Source of the DNA: Plantago elongata
Taxonomy: Eukaryota > Streptophyta > Magnoliopsida > Lamiales > Plantaginaceae
Assembly (NCBI GenBank): GCA_036897095.1
Contig: JAYMSP010001295.1
Location: 1 to 33,700 of the forward strand
Length of the DNA: 33,700 nt
Reading direction: 5' to 3'
In this document: piece after piece, positions 1 through 10,509 of the stretch
Position numbering within the stretch: the first letter of the stretch is position 1
How the letters are laid out: every line of letters starts with the position of its first letter
Notes under the pieces: generated by a model
Seen by the model: only the letters and a program-made list of their open reading frames with translations
The model's database searches: none
What the model was told of the DNA's origin: nothing
Made by a program: the position numbers and the translations under genes

Positions 1-724
1 GATCAACTTTTCTGCAGTCTTCAATGTATTCATAAAGTAACCTTCTGACAGAGAGCTCTGTCTTTCTGGCTAAATCATAAATTTCTTTATAAGCACTATC
101 TGGATCTTCATGTTTTTCCAGATAATATTTCTTAGATTTCACAAAGTTCTTCATCCAAAAATACTTTCCCCATACCCACGCATGTTGTACTTTCAGCAAA
201 GATAACACAAAATACTTGTAAATTTCTTCACAGTATACCATGTCATCCTGGTATTGTTCCCTTGTCATGTAAAATGACTCATATGTTTGAACACCTAGTT
301 TGTTCTGTTTGCTGTAAGTACCATCTAGCTTCTTGGTCTTATGTGCATCCTTTGTCTTAGGATAAGGACAGACTTCTCCCAGAGGCTTCTTCATGGCCTC
401 AGTCCTTATATGAACCTCAAAATCAAGCCACTTGTGAGTATTCTTTGGATTGAACAGTGTAGGCTTGTTGGTTCTCCATGTCATCATTTGCATATATATG
501 GAATGTGGAAACTTGTTGACTAAAAGATGTTGTAGCTCAAGAATCCAATATTCATTATGGAGATGTATGCACATGTAGGATGATCGATTGTCATTAGTTT
601 TGACATATTCAATCTGAGTAGCAACTGGCCTTTCTAGTTGTTCTTCTTCTTGAACTCTGCCAAACTGTAGATTCCTACACATTCTTCTATTCATTTCTTT
701 CTCCATTTCATGGGGTTTCAACTG
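1..724 (-). pseudogene. Unidentified long open frame, running off the left edge
   Basis: Read on the minus strand, a frame stays open from just after a TAG at 725-727 to the first base of the window, about 240 codons. The first ATG is at 704-706. The protein is rich in Lys, Glu, Tyr and aromatic residues (motifs such as HNEYWILELQH, YMQMMTWRTNKP, VQHAWVWGKYFW) and looks like a soluble globular protein. I see no signal peptide or membrane segment. I do not recognise the family. The broken coding stretches upstream (739-1717) look like earlier parts of the same gene, which suggests a retroelement or pararetrovirus-like structural polyprotein. That is inference from the acidic and coiled-coil make-up of those parts. 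An unfamiliar host gene is the alternative. Confidence 0.45.
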
Positions 725-738
725 CTAGAACTCCCACC

Positions 739-1717
739 TTAGGTAGACTTGGTAACCTCATAAGGGTTTCTTCTGTTAGCAGTTGGAGGTGCTTCAGAGA
801 GACTTTCCACTCTTCTTCTCTTCCTATGAAGTGGATGATCATCTCTATCAGTCTCTTCATCTTCATCATCATCATTGTATTTTCTGATGGGAGACTTGCA
901 AGCTTCCTCCTTATCTCTTGTTTCACCTTCTTCTTTGTCTTCTTCAGAAGGCTTAATTCCTTCAGTTATAACTCGGTTAGTCTTGATACCCCTGGTTATT
1001 AAACTTCTCATCCTTGTCCGTGGTTCTTCAGAAGGCTTGTTTTGCTCTTGAACTTGTTGATTTGTGGTGGGGATTTATTTTCTCTTCTTTCCTCTAACTT
1101 TCTGGTTAGGTGTCTCCATTTCTTCCCCCATAGTCATGAGTGACTGACTCAAATTTACATAAGAGAGAGATAGGGACTCAAAGTTCTGTTGTAGACTATT
1201 GTGCACTTGAACTAGTTTCTGAACCTCCATTCTGAGCTCTTGGTTTTCTTTAAGGAGTGTCAGCTCCCTTTGGTTTAGCTCTTCTAATGGACGCAAGATT
1301 GATTATGCTTTCAGAGCGGCATATTGTGCTTCCTCAAATGACTTGTTAGCATTATCGCAGTCTTCATCCCTTACCATGCCTAAGTCTTTTCTGAGATAGA
1401 GCAATTCTAGTGGCTCTATACAATAGCACTTTAGCAATAGGCTGTAGGTTTTCTGGAACAGAGTTAAGTACATGGGAATCTTCAGTAGTCAATTCGTTTA
1501 TGAGGGACTGAAATACTGTGCTTCGCCCTAAAAATTTGCCATCTCTGGAAGCCACTGCAGGAGAGGAGAAGATGTATGGAGCAAGTAGAGATCTCTTCAA
1601 GTGAGATACTAGTAATGCATCATCTTCTGGTGCCAATCCTTGTGAGTCTTCATCTTCACTGCTCCATGTAAGATAATGCTTAGAGAAAATTAAATCGTTT
1701 AATAACAAAAGTACCAA
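739..1717 (-). pseudogene. Broken upstream part of the left-edge coding region (coiled coil and acidic tract)
   Basis: Three minus-strand frames follow one another, separated by stops or frame changes. 1364-1717 encodes a mixed segment with PEDDALLVSHLKRSLLAPY. The frame at 1075-1375 has an internal TAA, then a Leu/Gln/Glu-rich heptad pattern (LKENQELRMEVQKLVQ and on) typical of a coiled coil, and ends in a basic tail. 739-1011 is very rich in Asp, Glu, Lys and Arg, with a run of acidic residues. The next frame (1-724) continues in the same direction. The order of coiled coil, charged linker and globular part suggests one polyprotein broken by at least two frameshifts and one stop. Its family is unknown to me, and no LTR or reverse transcriptase is visible next to it. 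Confidence 0.4.
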
Positions 1718-2280
1718 AAGTTTGAGGAGAGAAAAAGGTGAAACAAACTATTATAGTATATGGTACAATGTACATAATGATTAGGAACTTGGATTAAGAA
1801 CTCACTAGCAAGGTACTCATGGTGCGGAAAGGTTAGACAACATCAGTTAAAGAAAATATGGGTAATCAGATCTTTGGTGAAGGGTTTTAACAGTTTGTGC
1901 GTATACGGGCTCGGGCCTAATAATCATAAAATTATAAAATTGAATAAAATAAACATTACAGGTTCTTACAAAAGTAAAGAATGTACGAAGAATTAACGAT
2001 GAATGCTTTCGATGCATTAACATGTTACTAATTATATATGTCTTGATGTACAATTTGTCTATTTATATTGATGTTATTATACATGTTCAATGTGATTTTT
2101 AGGGAACAAATGTTCGTATGTGCTCTATGTGTTTAGTTTGACTTGTTTGCGAGTACAATTAGGTACTCACCTTGCCCTATTGAGCCTCAGGTAATGCAAG
2201 AGCTGGAGTGGATGGGGGCCGAGCTTGATGTTGATTCAGTACATTCAATATGTCAAGTTTATGATAATATTTTAGATTTA
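1718..2280. other. Spacer with no recognisable gene
   Basis: AT-rich sequence between the left coding relic and the Harbinger-type MITE. No frame longer than about 70 codons looks coding. I see no repeat structure. Confidence 0.5.
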
Positions 2281-2482
2281 GGCTCTGTTTAGCAAAACTA
2301 GCTGAAAAACTAGCTGATAACTATCTAATTAGCTGGTAGCTGGTTAGATAGCTTTTTTAACAAGTTAACTTGGTTAGCTTTTCAAATCAGCTAGCTGAAA
2401 CTGTTTGAAAAGCTGTGCATTTATGTAACGAGTTTTTTATTAAAAAACCCATGGTGCTGAAAAGCTAATGGTAAACAGAGTC
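2281..2482. mobile_element. Harbinger/Tourist-type MITE, 202 bp
   Basis: The left end GGCTCTGTTTAGCA matches the inverted right end, which reads GACTCTGTTTACCA on the minus strand. The element is flanked by TTA at 2278-2280 and TTA at 2483-2485, the three-base target duplication typical of PIF/Harbinger elements. The interior is AT-rich, has repeated GCTAGCTGAAA-like words and encodes nothing. The TIR start (GGCTCTGTTT) is the type known from Tourist-like plant MITEs. The internal inverted words suggest it can fold on itself. Confidence 0.75.
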
Positions 2483-2761
2483 TTAAGTTTTTCCAAACTA
2501 TCAAGTTATTTCCGCTGTAAATTAAAGTCAAATGTTTGTTTTATTTAATAAATGCTATTTATTGTTCTTAACGCTTCATTCATCGAGAACGGTTTAGTTT
2601 CAAAAGCTTTATATGATCACAAAATTTTAAAATATCTGCTCTTGGACGAATTAGAACATTCTAAAAATTAATAGTTTTTATTTTAAAAAGGCGGGACGTT
2701 ATAAATTAACAAGAACATTTTGTTGTCAGGAGAAGAGGACTATTAGGTGTGGTCAAAAGCT

Positions 2762-4060
2762 AAGATGAACATGTACAACATAAAGGACGGCTACCAACAA
2801 ATTACTGCATACAAAGATAGAGTTCAACGGCAGGGCCGGCCCTGGCCCTGTGCAGGGAGGCCTCCCGCACAGGCCCGTAATTTTGGAGCCCCAAATTTCT
2901 TTTAATTTTTTATATTTTCTGAATAATTTCCATGTTGTATTAATTAGCGCTGTTTAATGAAAATATATTAATCTGTCTCCAAGTGGCAGTGCATGCGTCC
3001 TTTTGTCTCAAAGGTCTTTGGTTCAATTTTGGATATCCACAGACCACAATTGCTATTCTTTTTTTTTTTTACCCTTTTATGTAACATCTTTTTCTTCTTA
3101 ATTCTTTATACATTTTTTTTTTCTTATTGTCCTTTTATTTAACGCCTTTATTTTCTTTTTTTTCCCCTTTTTTCTTAATTCTTTACGTTTTTAGTTTTCT
3201 TATTTTTCCTTTTGTGAACATTTTTTTCTATTAACTCTTTCTATATTTTTACTTTCCTATTCTAGTCTACTTGTAGACTCATATTCATGGATTGTCCTGT
3301 TTAAATTATATAGATTTAAATTTAAAATACGTATTCAATATTAAATATAAACTTTAATTTTAACATCATTCAACAATAATGTAAAATTTAAAGTAATATA
3401 TTACAATATATTCAATAAAACGTTGATGTAAAATTTTAATGGCTTCAATTCATAGAGGTGGGTGTAATCTTTTTATTTTAGTTATCTTGATTATTATTTT
3501 TTATTTATTATCTTTAGGGCCTCCATCAAAATTTTGCACAGGGCCGTCTAAATCTTTGGACCAGTTCAATGGCCGAACCAAGAATGGACTAAGCTGGTGT
3601 GGTTAAAGAAATCTCCACAGAAGCTCAATTCATTTGTCTGGAAGCTATTTTGGATAGATTGACAACTCTTTCAAACCTGAAGAAATAGGAACGTTTTGTT
3701 TCAGGAATAAAAAGCGGACTACAGACTTTGCGAATCGGGCGAAGAAGAAACAATAGCTCATTTTTTCTTTATGTGTTGTACTTCAATTGATGTTTGGAAT
3801 AAAAGTCAAACCTGGTTAGACATGAATATACCGTGGGAATTGGGATGATGACTTTAAGTTCTGTTTTGGTAAATTATGCAAACTCAATACCAGTGAAATC
3901 AAAGGAATCTTGGCTGCTAGTTTGGCGTGGAACCTTATGGAACGTTTGGAAAACAAGGAACAACTTCATCTTTTTCGTTAAAAGGTTGAATTTGCAAGAA
4001 TTTTGGACAATATCAAATGGAATGTATACAGTGACGGATTCACAAATTATTTTATCATAG
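2762..4060 (+). pseudogene. LINE (non-LTR retrotransposon) 3' relic with RT zinc-binding domain, split by a DNA transposon
   Basis: Two plus-strand pieces, 2762-2830 and about 3563-4060, join into the zinc-binding domain that follows reverse transcriptase in plant LINEs (zf-RVT family). The first piece ends YQQITAYKDRVQ. The second starts WPNQEWTKLVWLKKSP and goes on with NSFVWKLFW. After frame changes and stops comes CESGEEETIAHFFFMCC and DVWNK, the Cys/His cluster of that family. The 3833-4060 part (LWNVWKTRNNFIF) matches the W-x-x-W-x-x-RN pattern that often follows. Several stops and frameshifts make it non-functional. An AT-rich tail follows. The 2831-3562 interval belongs to the inserted element described separately. 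Confidence 0.75.
2831..3562. mobile_element. Non-autonomous hAT-type DNA transposon inserted in the LINE
   Basis: The left end reads CAGGGCCGGCCCTGGCCCTG and the right part holds GCACAGGGCCGTCTAAA, whose complement contains GGCCCTGTGC, also present near the left end. The ends are therefore imperfect inverted repeats of the CAGGGCCGG type seen in plant hAT elements. It is flanked by AGTTCAACGG (2821-2830) and AGTTCAATGG (3563-3572), a near-perfect duplication that includes the 8 bp expected for hAT. The interior is T- and A-rich with no transposase frame. Removing the element and one flank copy restores the LINE reading frame, which supports both boundaries. Confidence 0.75.
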
Positions 4061-4132
4061 CGAAATTTAAATTTTTTAGTATAAATATAAAAATGTAAAT
4101 GAATCAGGGTTATTTATACAATGAAAGAATTT

Positions 4133-4134
4133 AA

Positions 4135-4173
<39 letters not shown>

Positions 4174-4190
4174 TTATTTATTTATTTAAA
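4133..4190. repeat. AT dinucleotide microsatellite followed by TTTA repeats
   Basis: A run of about 18 TA units broken by one TG, followed by four TTTA units. It lies just after the LINE 3' relic and may come from its tail. Confidence 0.85.
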
Positions 4191-5312
4191 AGAGTAGTTA
4201 CTATTGAGAGAATTTCTTTCAATTTTCTATTTTTCAAGCTAAAGATAGCCAAAGAAATTATTTGAAAGGAAAGAAATAAAAATTGATTTCCACGCCCCTT
4301 CCTTTCATTTTGCAGATTAAGAGAAACCAATTTCATTTCTTCTAATACTTTCATTTCGTTTGCTCCAAACACATCTATTTTAAGTATTCACTATTTGTAT
4401 TATTACCTTCATAATATTAGGTATACACATTCAAAATTATTGCATCCCGTTCCTTATATTATATTGTAAGAACTATATTTAGTAAAGATTTTCACTCCAA
4501 AAAAATGATCCCAAAACTCAAGATTATGGCCTTTTCCACCATTATATATACCCAACTCATCTCCGTCAGTTTTATAAGATTCTCATGTACATTAATTTGC
4601 TCATATGGACTCGTAGCCGCCCGCAATTCCCCAATTAGTAATCTAAGTATGTTGCAATTCGGATGATTTTCCTATCAAAATGTATATCCAATTTTTGCAT
4701 AGGTCATGTCTAAATTTTGGGACTCTAATCTTTTCATGCTCTGGTCAGTTGCATCTTCAATTATTATGCCATCCTCTTTCATTTTGTCTTTTAATTATAT
4801 ATATTTTTGTTTAGTTGAACGGTTGTCACCATCTTCCATTAGTTATTTTTTATAATAACAAAATATAGGTGAATAAGTACGTGCGCTCCAAATTTAATGT
4901 TCTCGGTTTGTATTTGAGTTTATTAATGTTCTTGATTTGTTATTTGAGTTTATTACGTATTATTTTAGCTTAAATTTTAGGTTTAGAGACTTTTTAAGAT
5001 TGCAATTTGTATTTGAATTTTCATTTTGTGGTTTATGGAATTGATATGGACCATTGGATTTCCGAATTGATCAACAATGATACTGATGAGCTCGGAAGGT
5101 ATTGTGGATAGGACTATATGCAAAGTGCAGTCAGAGTGTTAATTGTATGCAATACCCGGCCCTCTAACATTCTGTTATTACAAATTGGTACTCATTGTAT
5201 ATTGGTCTAAAAGTCTCCACAAAAGATTTCTTTATGGCACATTTTAAAATTTATTTGCTACAATTTTTGAATCGGAATGTAATGGACTAATAAATCAAAT
5301 ATAAGAATATGA
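4191..5312. other. AT-rich spacer, nothing recognised
   Basis: About 1.1 kb of AT-rich sequence with no plausible coding frame, no clear inverted ends and no RNA gene. The GTATTTGAGTTTATTA-like word near 4910-4955 is repeated loosely. Confidence 0.45.
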
Positions 5313-5553
5313 ATCAATTTTGTATGGGTGATCACAGCTCACAAGTTATCCTCTTGCCCTAAAATACTTCATATTACAAATCAATTCAATTTAATTTTGT
5401 ATCCGGTGATCACAGCTCACAAGTTATCCTCTTGCCATAAAATACTTCATATTACAAATCAATTCAATTTAATTTTGTATGGGTGATCACAGCTCACAAG
5501 TTATCCTCTTGCCCTAAAATACTTCATAATACAAATCAATTCAATTTAATTTA
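5313..5553. repeat. Tandem repeat, three copies of a 77-78 bp unit
   Basis: The word GATCACAGCTCACAAGTTAT recurs at 5330, 5408 and 5485, each followed by the same CCTCTTGCC(C/A)TAAAATACTT core and AATTCAATTTAATTT. The three units differ at only a few positions, so the array is recent or was homogenised. No coding role is visible. Confidence 0.9.
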
Positions 5554-5594
5554 TGCTAAGTATTTAATTGCACTATCTTAATTCCACGCATAAA

Positions 5595-5712
5595 GGTTCG
5601 GTTATATAGTTTCGGGTGCAAGGATTTGAGCTCACATTGTCAGAGGGCATTGAAGATTCGAAGAGTTGGTTGATTTTGGTAATATCCGAGGGTTGGGGCT
5701 TTTACCTCAACA
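5595..5712 (+). mobile_element. 3' end of a Tat-lineage LTR (truncated)
   Basis: The sequence ending GGGGCTTTTACCTCAACA at 5712 matches, in inverse orientation, the ends of the three Tat LTRs further right (27331, 28121, 16563). Matching blocks extend back to about 5595 (GTGCAAGG, GAGCTC, GTAATATCC). The rest of the LTR is missing, so this is a 5'-truncated copy. It is followed by a primer binding site and gag. Confidence 0.75.
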
Positions 5713-5716
5713 TAAT

Positions 5717-5731
5717 TAGCGCCGTCTGTGG
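5717..5731 (+). other. Primer binding site of the Tat fragment
   Basis: TAGCGCCGTCTGTGG begins four bases after the LTR end. Compared with the TGGCGCCGTCTGTGG-type site of plant Ty3 elements it has one change (G to A at the second base). The other copy has TGGCACCGTATGTGG at the same place. Confidence 0.65.
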
Positions 5732-5784
5732 AAAATCCGAGCAAAAAGCTAAGTCATTTGAATTAAATATTAAGTTCGGAAAAC

Positions 5785-7530
5785 ATGGCAAGACCAAGGA
5801 AATCAGCTCGGATATCATCACCTTCAGGAGGAATCCCAGTTGGACGTCCTCGAGGTAGACCACCTACTCGGAAGACGGCAGGGACTCGGGCTACGATCCG
5901 AGCAAGGAGAAGCCAACCCAGTGATGGTCATACGGCATCCGCCTCGTTGCAAGAAGCTCCTTCGGATCTCACCGAGAGAGACCCAGTGCCTCCGGCCCAA
6001 CAGCCTCCCCTGTCAGGAGCGCATGGGTCGCTAGTCGGAAGGAACTTCACTCTGCCGAACGAGACGGTCCTCTCTCCGTACGAATTTGGTATGAATGGCA
6101 ATCAATTCGGCTTACTACTAAATGTCATTCAAGGATGTTTAGGCTCGAACAATGTTCAGCCAACACCTCAACATCACACTCCTAAACAAGCCGAGCCAGC
6201 ACAATCGAGGCATGAGAGAAGGCCGATCAAGGAAAGAATTGGGGAAGTAATCTGAGACAATGACCTTCATCATCTAATCAACCAGAGAACTAACTCCCGG
6301 GAGCGACAGGAAAAGAGTCTCGAAGGTGCTAGAGCCGAACCGGTTAGAACAAACCGGATTACCTCTAATCCGAAGAAGGCTGATGACTTTGCCGGAGAAA
6401 GTGTCGTTGAAGTTAAATCAGAACAAGTACCGGAAACTAACTTGGACCCGAAGACAGGAGAAAAGCTTACCTCCGAGCATATCTACATCCGACATAAAGC
6501 TCTAGAAACTGAAGTGGCTAAGCTTAGCAAGATGGTCAATGCTCAAGAAAAAATGACCATAAGAGTCCCGAATCCTCTAAGAAATGCTATCCAGAGAGAG
6601 AAAAATCCAACGGAATGTACCATTCCGAACTTGGAGCGATACTTTGGAGATAGTTATTCGGCTGCCCATCTCACTTGATATGAATCTAAGATGGATACGA
6701 ACGGATTGAACGACAATCTCAAAGCGCTTAACTTCTCTACTACTCTCTTCGGAGAAGCAATGGATTGGTGGACCAGTCTGCCGTTTAGATCCATAAGGTC
6801 TTTTAATGATATGTCTACACTCTTCTTGAAAAGATTCCAGAAATCCAAGAGGAGGAAGAGATCCGTGGATCATCTAGCTGAAGTCATCCAATCCGAAACT
6901 GAGGATCTTCGGACCTATTTGGATAGGTTTAACTCAAAGATCAGACATGTGGAATGCATAACATTAAAGAACGGGCCCGTCACCTGTATGCTTAAACCAT
7001 CAACCATGACCTCCGAAAGAAGCTATTCGAAGAGGAAATATTGAATGAAAGGTAATTGGAAGATATCTGTGATCATGTCCTGTACGGAGTTGAGTTCCGA
7101 AGAAATGTTCCCGTAAGAGCCGGACAGAAAAAAGCCAAGGAACCTATAAAGCAAGAGGCTCCCAAAGCCTGGAAGTCGGATTTGAGAAAGGACACTCGAG
7201 GGAAACATGAGTTCCGGAGAGAACGAACCCCCCTAGGAGGTATGCTGAGTACACTCGGTTGAATCGTGTGAGGGAAGAAATCTTATCTATTATGGTCGAT
7301 AAGAACTTAGACATTTAATGGCCGAGACCTTTCTACAACAATAGAAAAGGTAAAGAAGCTAGGTCTTATTGCACCTTTCACAGACAAATCGGACACCCAA
7401 CGGAGAAATGTATTCAACTCAAGACATAAATTGAAACACATATCCGAAGTGGACAGCTCAAGGAGCCATACTATAGGGAGGAACAGGTTCCGAGTGGAAG
7501 GAAAGAGAGGAGCCCGAGGCATAAATCCTT
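5785..7530 (+). pseudogene. gag: Ty3 Tat-lineage gag, degenerate
   Basis: Encodes the structural protein that packages retrotransposon RNA. The start is ATG 5785, in the same context as the other copy (MARPRK). Residues 20-26 read GRPRGRP, an AT-hook-like basic motif. The retrotransposon gag core lies at about 6590-6990 (LFGEAMDWWTSLPFRSIRSF, then FLKRFQKSKRRK). Near 7367-7410 is a zinc-knuckle-like motif, YCTFHRQIGHPTEKC, spaced C-x2-H-x4-H-x4-C, followed by a Leu/Glu-rich tail. Stops at 6253-6255 (TGA) and 6676-6678 (TGA, Arg codon in the other copy), a frameshift near 6960-7000 and further stops make it dead. It keeps the zinc-knuckle region that the minus-strand copy has lost. Confidence 0.85.
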
Positions 7531-7559
7531 AACACTTCCACCACCACCAAAGAATACTC

Positions 7560-8150
7560 CAACTCCCGAAGCAAGAAGATACGAGGAGTATCCGGATGAG
7601 GGGGGTTACGAGAACCTGCCCTATAGTGAGGTAATCAATGCTATAGCCGGTGGTCCGAGTGGCGGAGACAATTGCAATGCAATAGAAAGAACCGCACAAG
7701 ACATCCGGAATGGGGACCTAGTGAGGAACCCAACACCTCCGAGGGGATCAAACACCAATTCTTTCGATGATAGTAAAATACCCCCCCTACATTCGGAAGT
7801 GGAGATACCTGACCCCCTAATGTTCCATTGTTAGTGGCTCTAGTAATTGCCACCTATGAAGTTAACAAAGTGTTAGTAGACACCGGCAGCTCTTCGGATA
7901 TCATATCCAAAAGGACCATAGATTAAATGAACTTGGGGGACATTGAGTACGGAAAGGTGAATACTTCTCTGTCCGGATTTGGAGATGCGGACCTCACGTC
8001 CATCGGAACAATCAAGCTTCAGGTGTCAATGGGCACCTCTCCGAGGAGAATGACACAAACAATATTGTTCCTCGTGGTTGACAAAGCATTCAACTACAAT
8101 GTCATCTTCGGGAGAACTGGGCCTCAATCAGTTCCGAGCCATCTCATCCC
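7560..8150 (+). pseudogene. Retropepsin-type aspartic protease region of the Tat fragment
   Basis: After a Pro-rich linker (LPPPPKNTP) and RRYEEYPDE comes the protease core. VNKVLVDTGSSSDIISK at about 7861-7911 carries the intact Asp-Thr-Gly catalytic triplet, and a flap region follows (GTIKLQVSMGTSPRRM, then FNYNVIFGR). The enzyme would cleave the Gag-Pol polyprotein. A stop at 7924-7926 (TAA, where the other copy has a His codon) and frame changes near 7800 and 8120 break it. It is the only copy in the window with a normal DTG. The minus-strand copy has DTD. Confidence 0.8.
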
Positions 8151-8985
8151 CATTGCACAATCAAATCAAATTCCCCACTCCTTACGAAGTCGGAGAAGAA
8201 TTGGGAAACAGACGAGATGCTTGGGAATGTTACATCTTATCTACGAATGTCGCTGTCAATCCGATACTTTCCATATCTAAAGGGCCGAGCATACCACAGC
8301 CTCTGAAGACTGAAATCAGAGTGGGGTCTTTAGACCACAAATTTCCTAAGTCTGTTCGGATCGAACCACAAAAGACCATCAAAGAAATTTCGACTATCGA
8401 AGGTGATCCGGACAAAAAGACTAAGATAGGGACTGAAATGAATTTCGAGGTAGAATTGAAACTAATATCTTGCCTCCGAAAGAACTCAGACATCTTTGCT
8501 TGGAGTCCGGATGACCTTAGAGGGATAGATCCGAGGGTAGTTGTTCACCGTCTGAACATGGACCCTACGGTCAAACATATCCGTCAAAAGAGGAAAGACT
8601 TCAGCCTTATAGAAGATGCAATCATATCGGCCTAGGTTGATAGATTGTTGAAAGTTGGACATATTGAAGAGGTCAGGTATTCAGATTGGGTCTGCAATGT
8701 TGTCTTTGTTGAAAAATCCCCCGGCAAATGGAGAATGTGTAATGACTTCACGTGACTCAACAAGTTTTGCCCGAAAGACCCCTATCCATTGCCTCGGATC
8801 GACCAACTGGTAGACTCTACACCAGGATGTGCCCTGTTAAGTTTTATTGCTGCATATCAAGGATTCTACAAGATCCGAATGGCACAAGAAGATGTTCTGA
8901 AGACATCGTTCTTCGCGGCAGGAAGAGTATATTGCTTCAAGGTAATGCCTTTTGGACTCAAGAATGCCGGGGCTACATACCAGAG
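8151..8985 (+). pseudogene. pol: Reverse transcriptase, N-terminal part, truncated at 8985
   Basis: The connecting region (about 8150-8470) leads into the RT start (DIFAWSPDDLRGIDP). Then come WRMCNDFT, CPKDPYPLPRIDQLVD, ALLSFIAAYQGFYKIRM and VMPFGLKNAGATYQ, which cover RT motifs up to the region before YxDD. In motif A the catalytic Asp is replaced: FIAAYQ here against FMDAYQ in the other copy. There are stops at 8633 and 8754. Similarity to the other copy ends sharply at 8985 inside the codon after GATYQ. The YxDD motif, RNase H, integrase and 3' LTR are all absent. Upstream gag and protease are on the same strand, so this is one truncated element. Confidence 0.85.
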
Positions 8986-8987
8986 TC

Positions 8988-9152
8988 CTGCATTATTGTA
9001 TACTAATTGTACATTTTTATATTTTCGCAACTTCACAAAAAAATTCGCTGTACAATTATAATGCAATGATATATAATTTGCAAAAATACACGAAACACAC
9101 AAAAATCCACAATTTGCATACAACACCTTACAATTAATATACAATAATGCAG
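8988..9152. mobile_element. Small inverted-repeat element (MITE-like), 165 bp
   Basis: CTGCATTATTGTATACTAAT at the left is repeated inverted at the right, where the minus strand reads CTGCATTATTGTATATTAAT, one mismatch in about 24 bp. The interior is AT-rich and non-coding. I find no clear target duplication, so the superfamily is open. It begins two bases after the break in the Tat reverse transcriptase. Confidence 0.6.
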
Positions 9153-10509
9153 AACACTCACAGGAATCTCACAAACCATGGACTCTCATAAATTTTTGTA
9201 TTTGCGGTTAGTATGCATTACACCTGTTTTAAATATTGAAGTTGCTACGAGACTGTATAAGCATACACATTGCTGTAAAAGTAAGAGCAGTATGATCGGA
9301 TCACTATATACACATTTAGTTTGAGGTGAAGTACTGACTATTGAGTACTGTAATATGCATATAAAGTTCAAAATTTTGAGACTATTCCATTAGAAAAATT
9401 ATTCCAATACGTGTTCAAGGATATCAACAATATTTGTGCTTTCATTTTATAATACTATTATTTTATCTAACTTATGGTTCAATTGAAATTGCAAACATGA
9501 ACTTGGAAATGCAGCAGTGAACACTAGAATATGAGCTTGACTATCTGAAATAATTTACAAAGTGAATTTTATTCAAGGAAGGCAATATCATTATGTGTGA
9601 GGAAAATAGATCTTACGAGCTTCATACTAGAGCTAAAAAAAAAGCTTGTAATGGAAAAGACATGTGTAATGATTCACAATTCAACTCGGTGGAGTTATTG
9701 TGCTTAGAGAAATTCCAAGTGTTAATAGCTTATTCATGTGACCTTAACAGTATGGAGTATCGACTTGGAGAAATCCTAAGTATTAATAGCTTATTTAGGT
9801 GACCTTTATAGTACTATGGACTATCAACTGAGTATCATTCGCATACCCAACACAAATTTATGGAAAACCTCTATATGAATACACCATTGTTTGTATGGAA
9901 AAAATTCGAAAAAGGTACCCTAAATTGTGACATTTTCGAAAAATGTACCTTTGGTTATTACCGTCCGATTTTGGTACCTTAAGTTGATTGTGTCCAATTT
10001 AGGCACCTCGTGACACATATCAGCTTAATTACGTGACACATGTCCCATGAAAAATACAGAAATATGGTGGATCTAAACGTAAATATGATTGTCTTTATTA
10101 ATTGCAAATTCGTGATGTTCAAGACTTGTAATTCCATCAATGATTCGAATTTTGACGGCTCTTACTGCAACATTACATTGTTACTCATTTGCACCATAAT
10201 TGCAAAGTTTTCTCCTCTTTCGTTGAAATGAAAATTACGAACTAAAGAGTGAATCACAAATCGTTAAACGTCTCACAACTTTAGCTTTGAGCATCTTACA
10301 ATTCCTTTTTGTTTATGCAACAATGTCCTTCTAATTTGCTTCCGTGTTCAATTGACTCCCAACGTCCTTCGCACCTTGTTGTGTAGTCCCAAAACTTTTA
10401 AATTATTCACAGTTAACTCCGATTGAATTGCATTGCAACTTTTAATGCCTTCTTTTCCTTACTTCCTCAAAAGGAACATATGAATTTATTATGTTCGTAT
10501 ATATTGTCT
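9153..10509. other. Spacer, mostly unrecognised, with one small duplication
   Basis: AT-rich, with no convincing gene. Part of it (about 9900-10060, with repeated GGTACC words and paired CGTGACACAT words) looks like a dispersed plant repeat, but I cannot name it. Frames of 60-70 codons here lack domain features. Confidence 0.4.
9707..9833. repeat. Tandem duplication, two diverged copies of about 61 bp
   Basis: GAGAAATTCCAAGTGTTAAT at 9707 and GAGAAATCCTAAGTATTAAT at 9768 start two adjacent units. Both continue with AGCTTATT, GTGACCTT and a TATGGA(G/C)TATC word. There is no coding role. Confidence 0.7.

Noticed and set aside
5616-5858. Plus-strand frame of 80 codons spanning the LTR end and primer site
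   Set aside because: It crosses the LTR boundary and the primer binding site and overlaps the start of gag. It is not conserved in the other copy.
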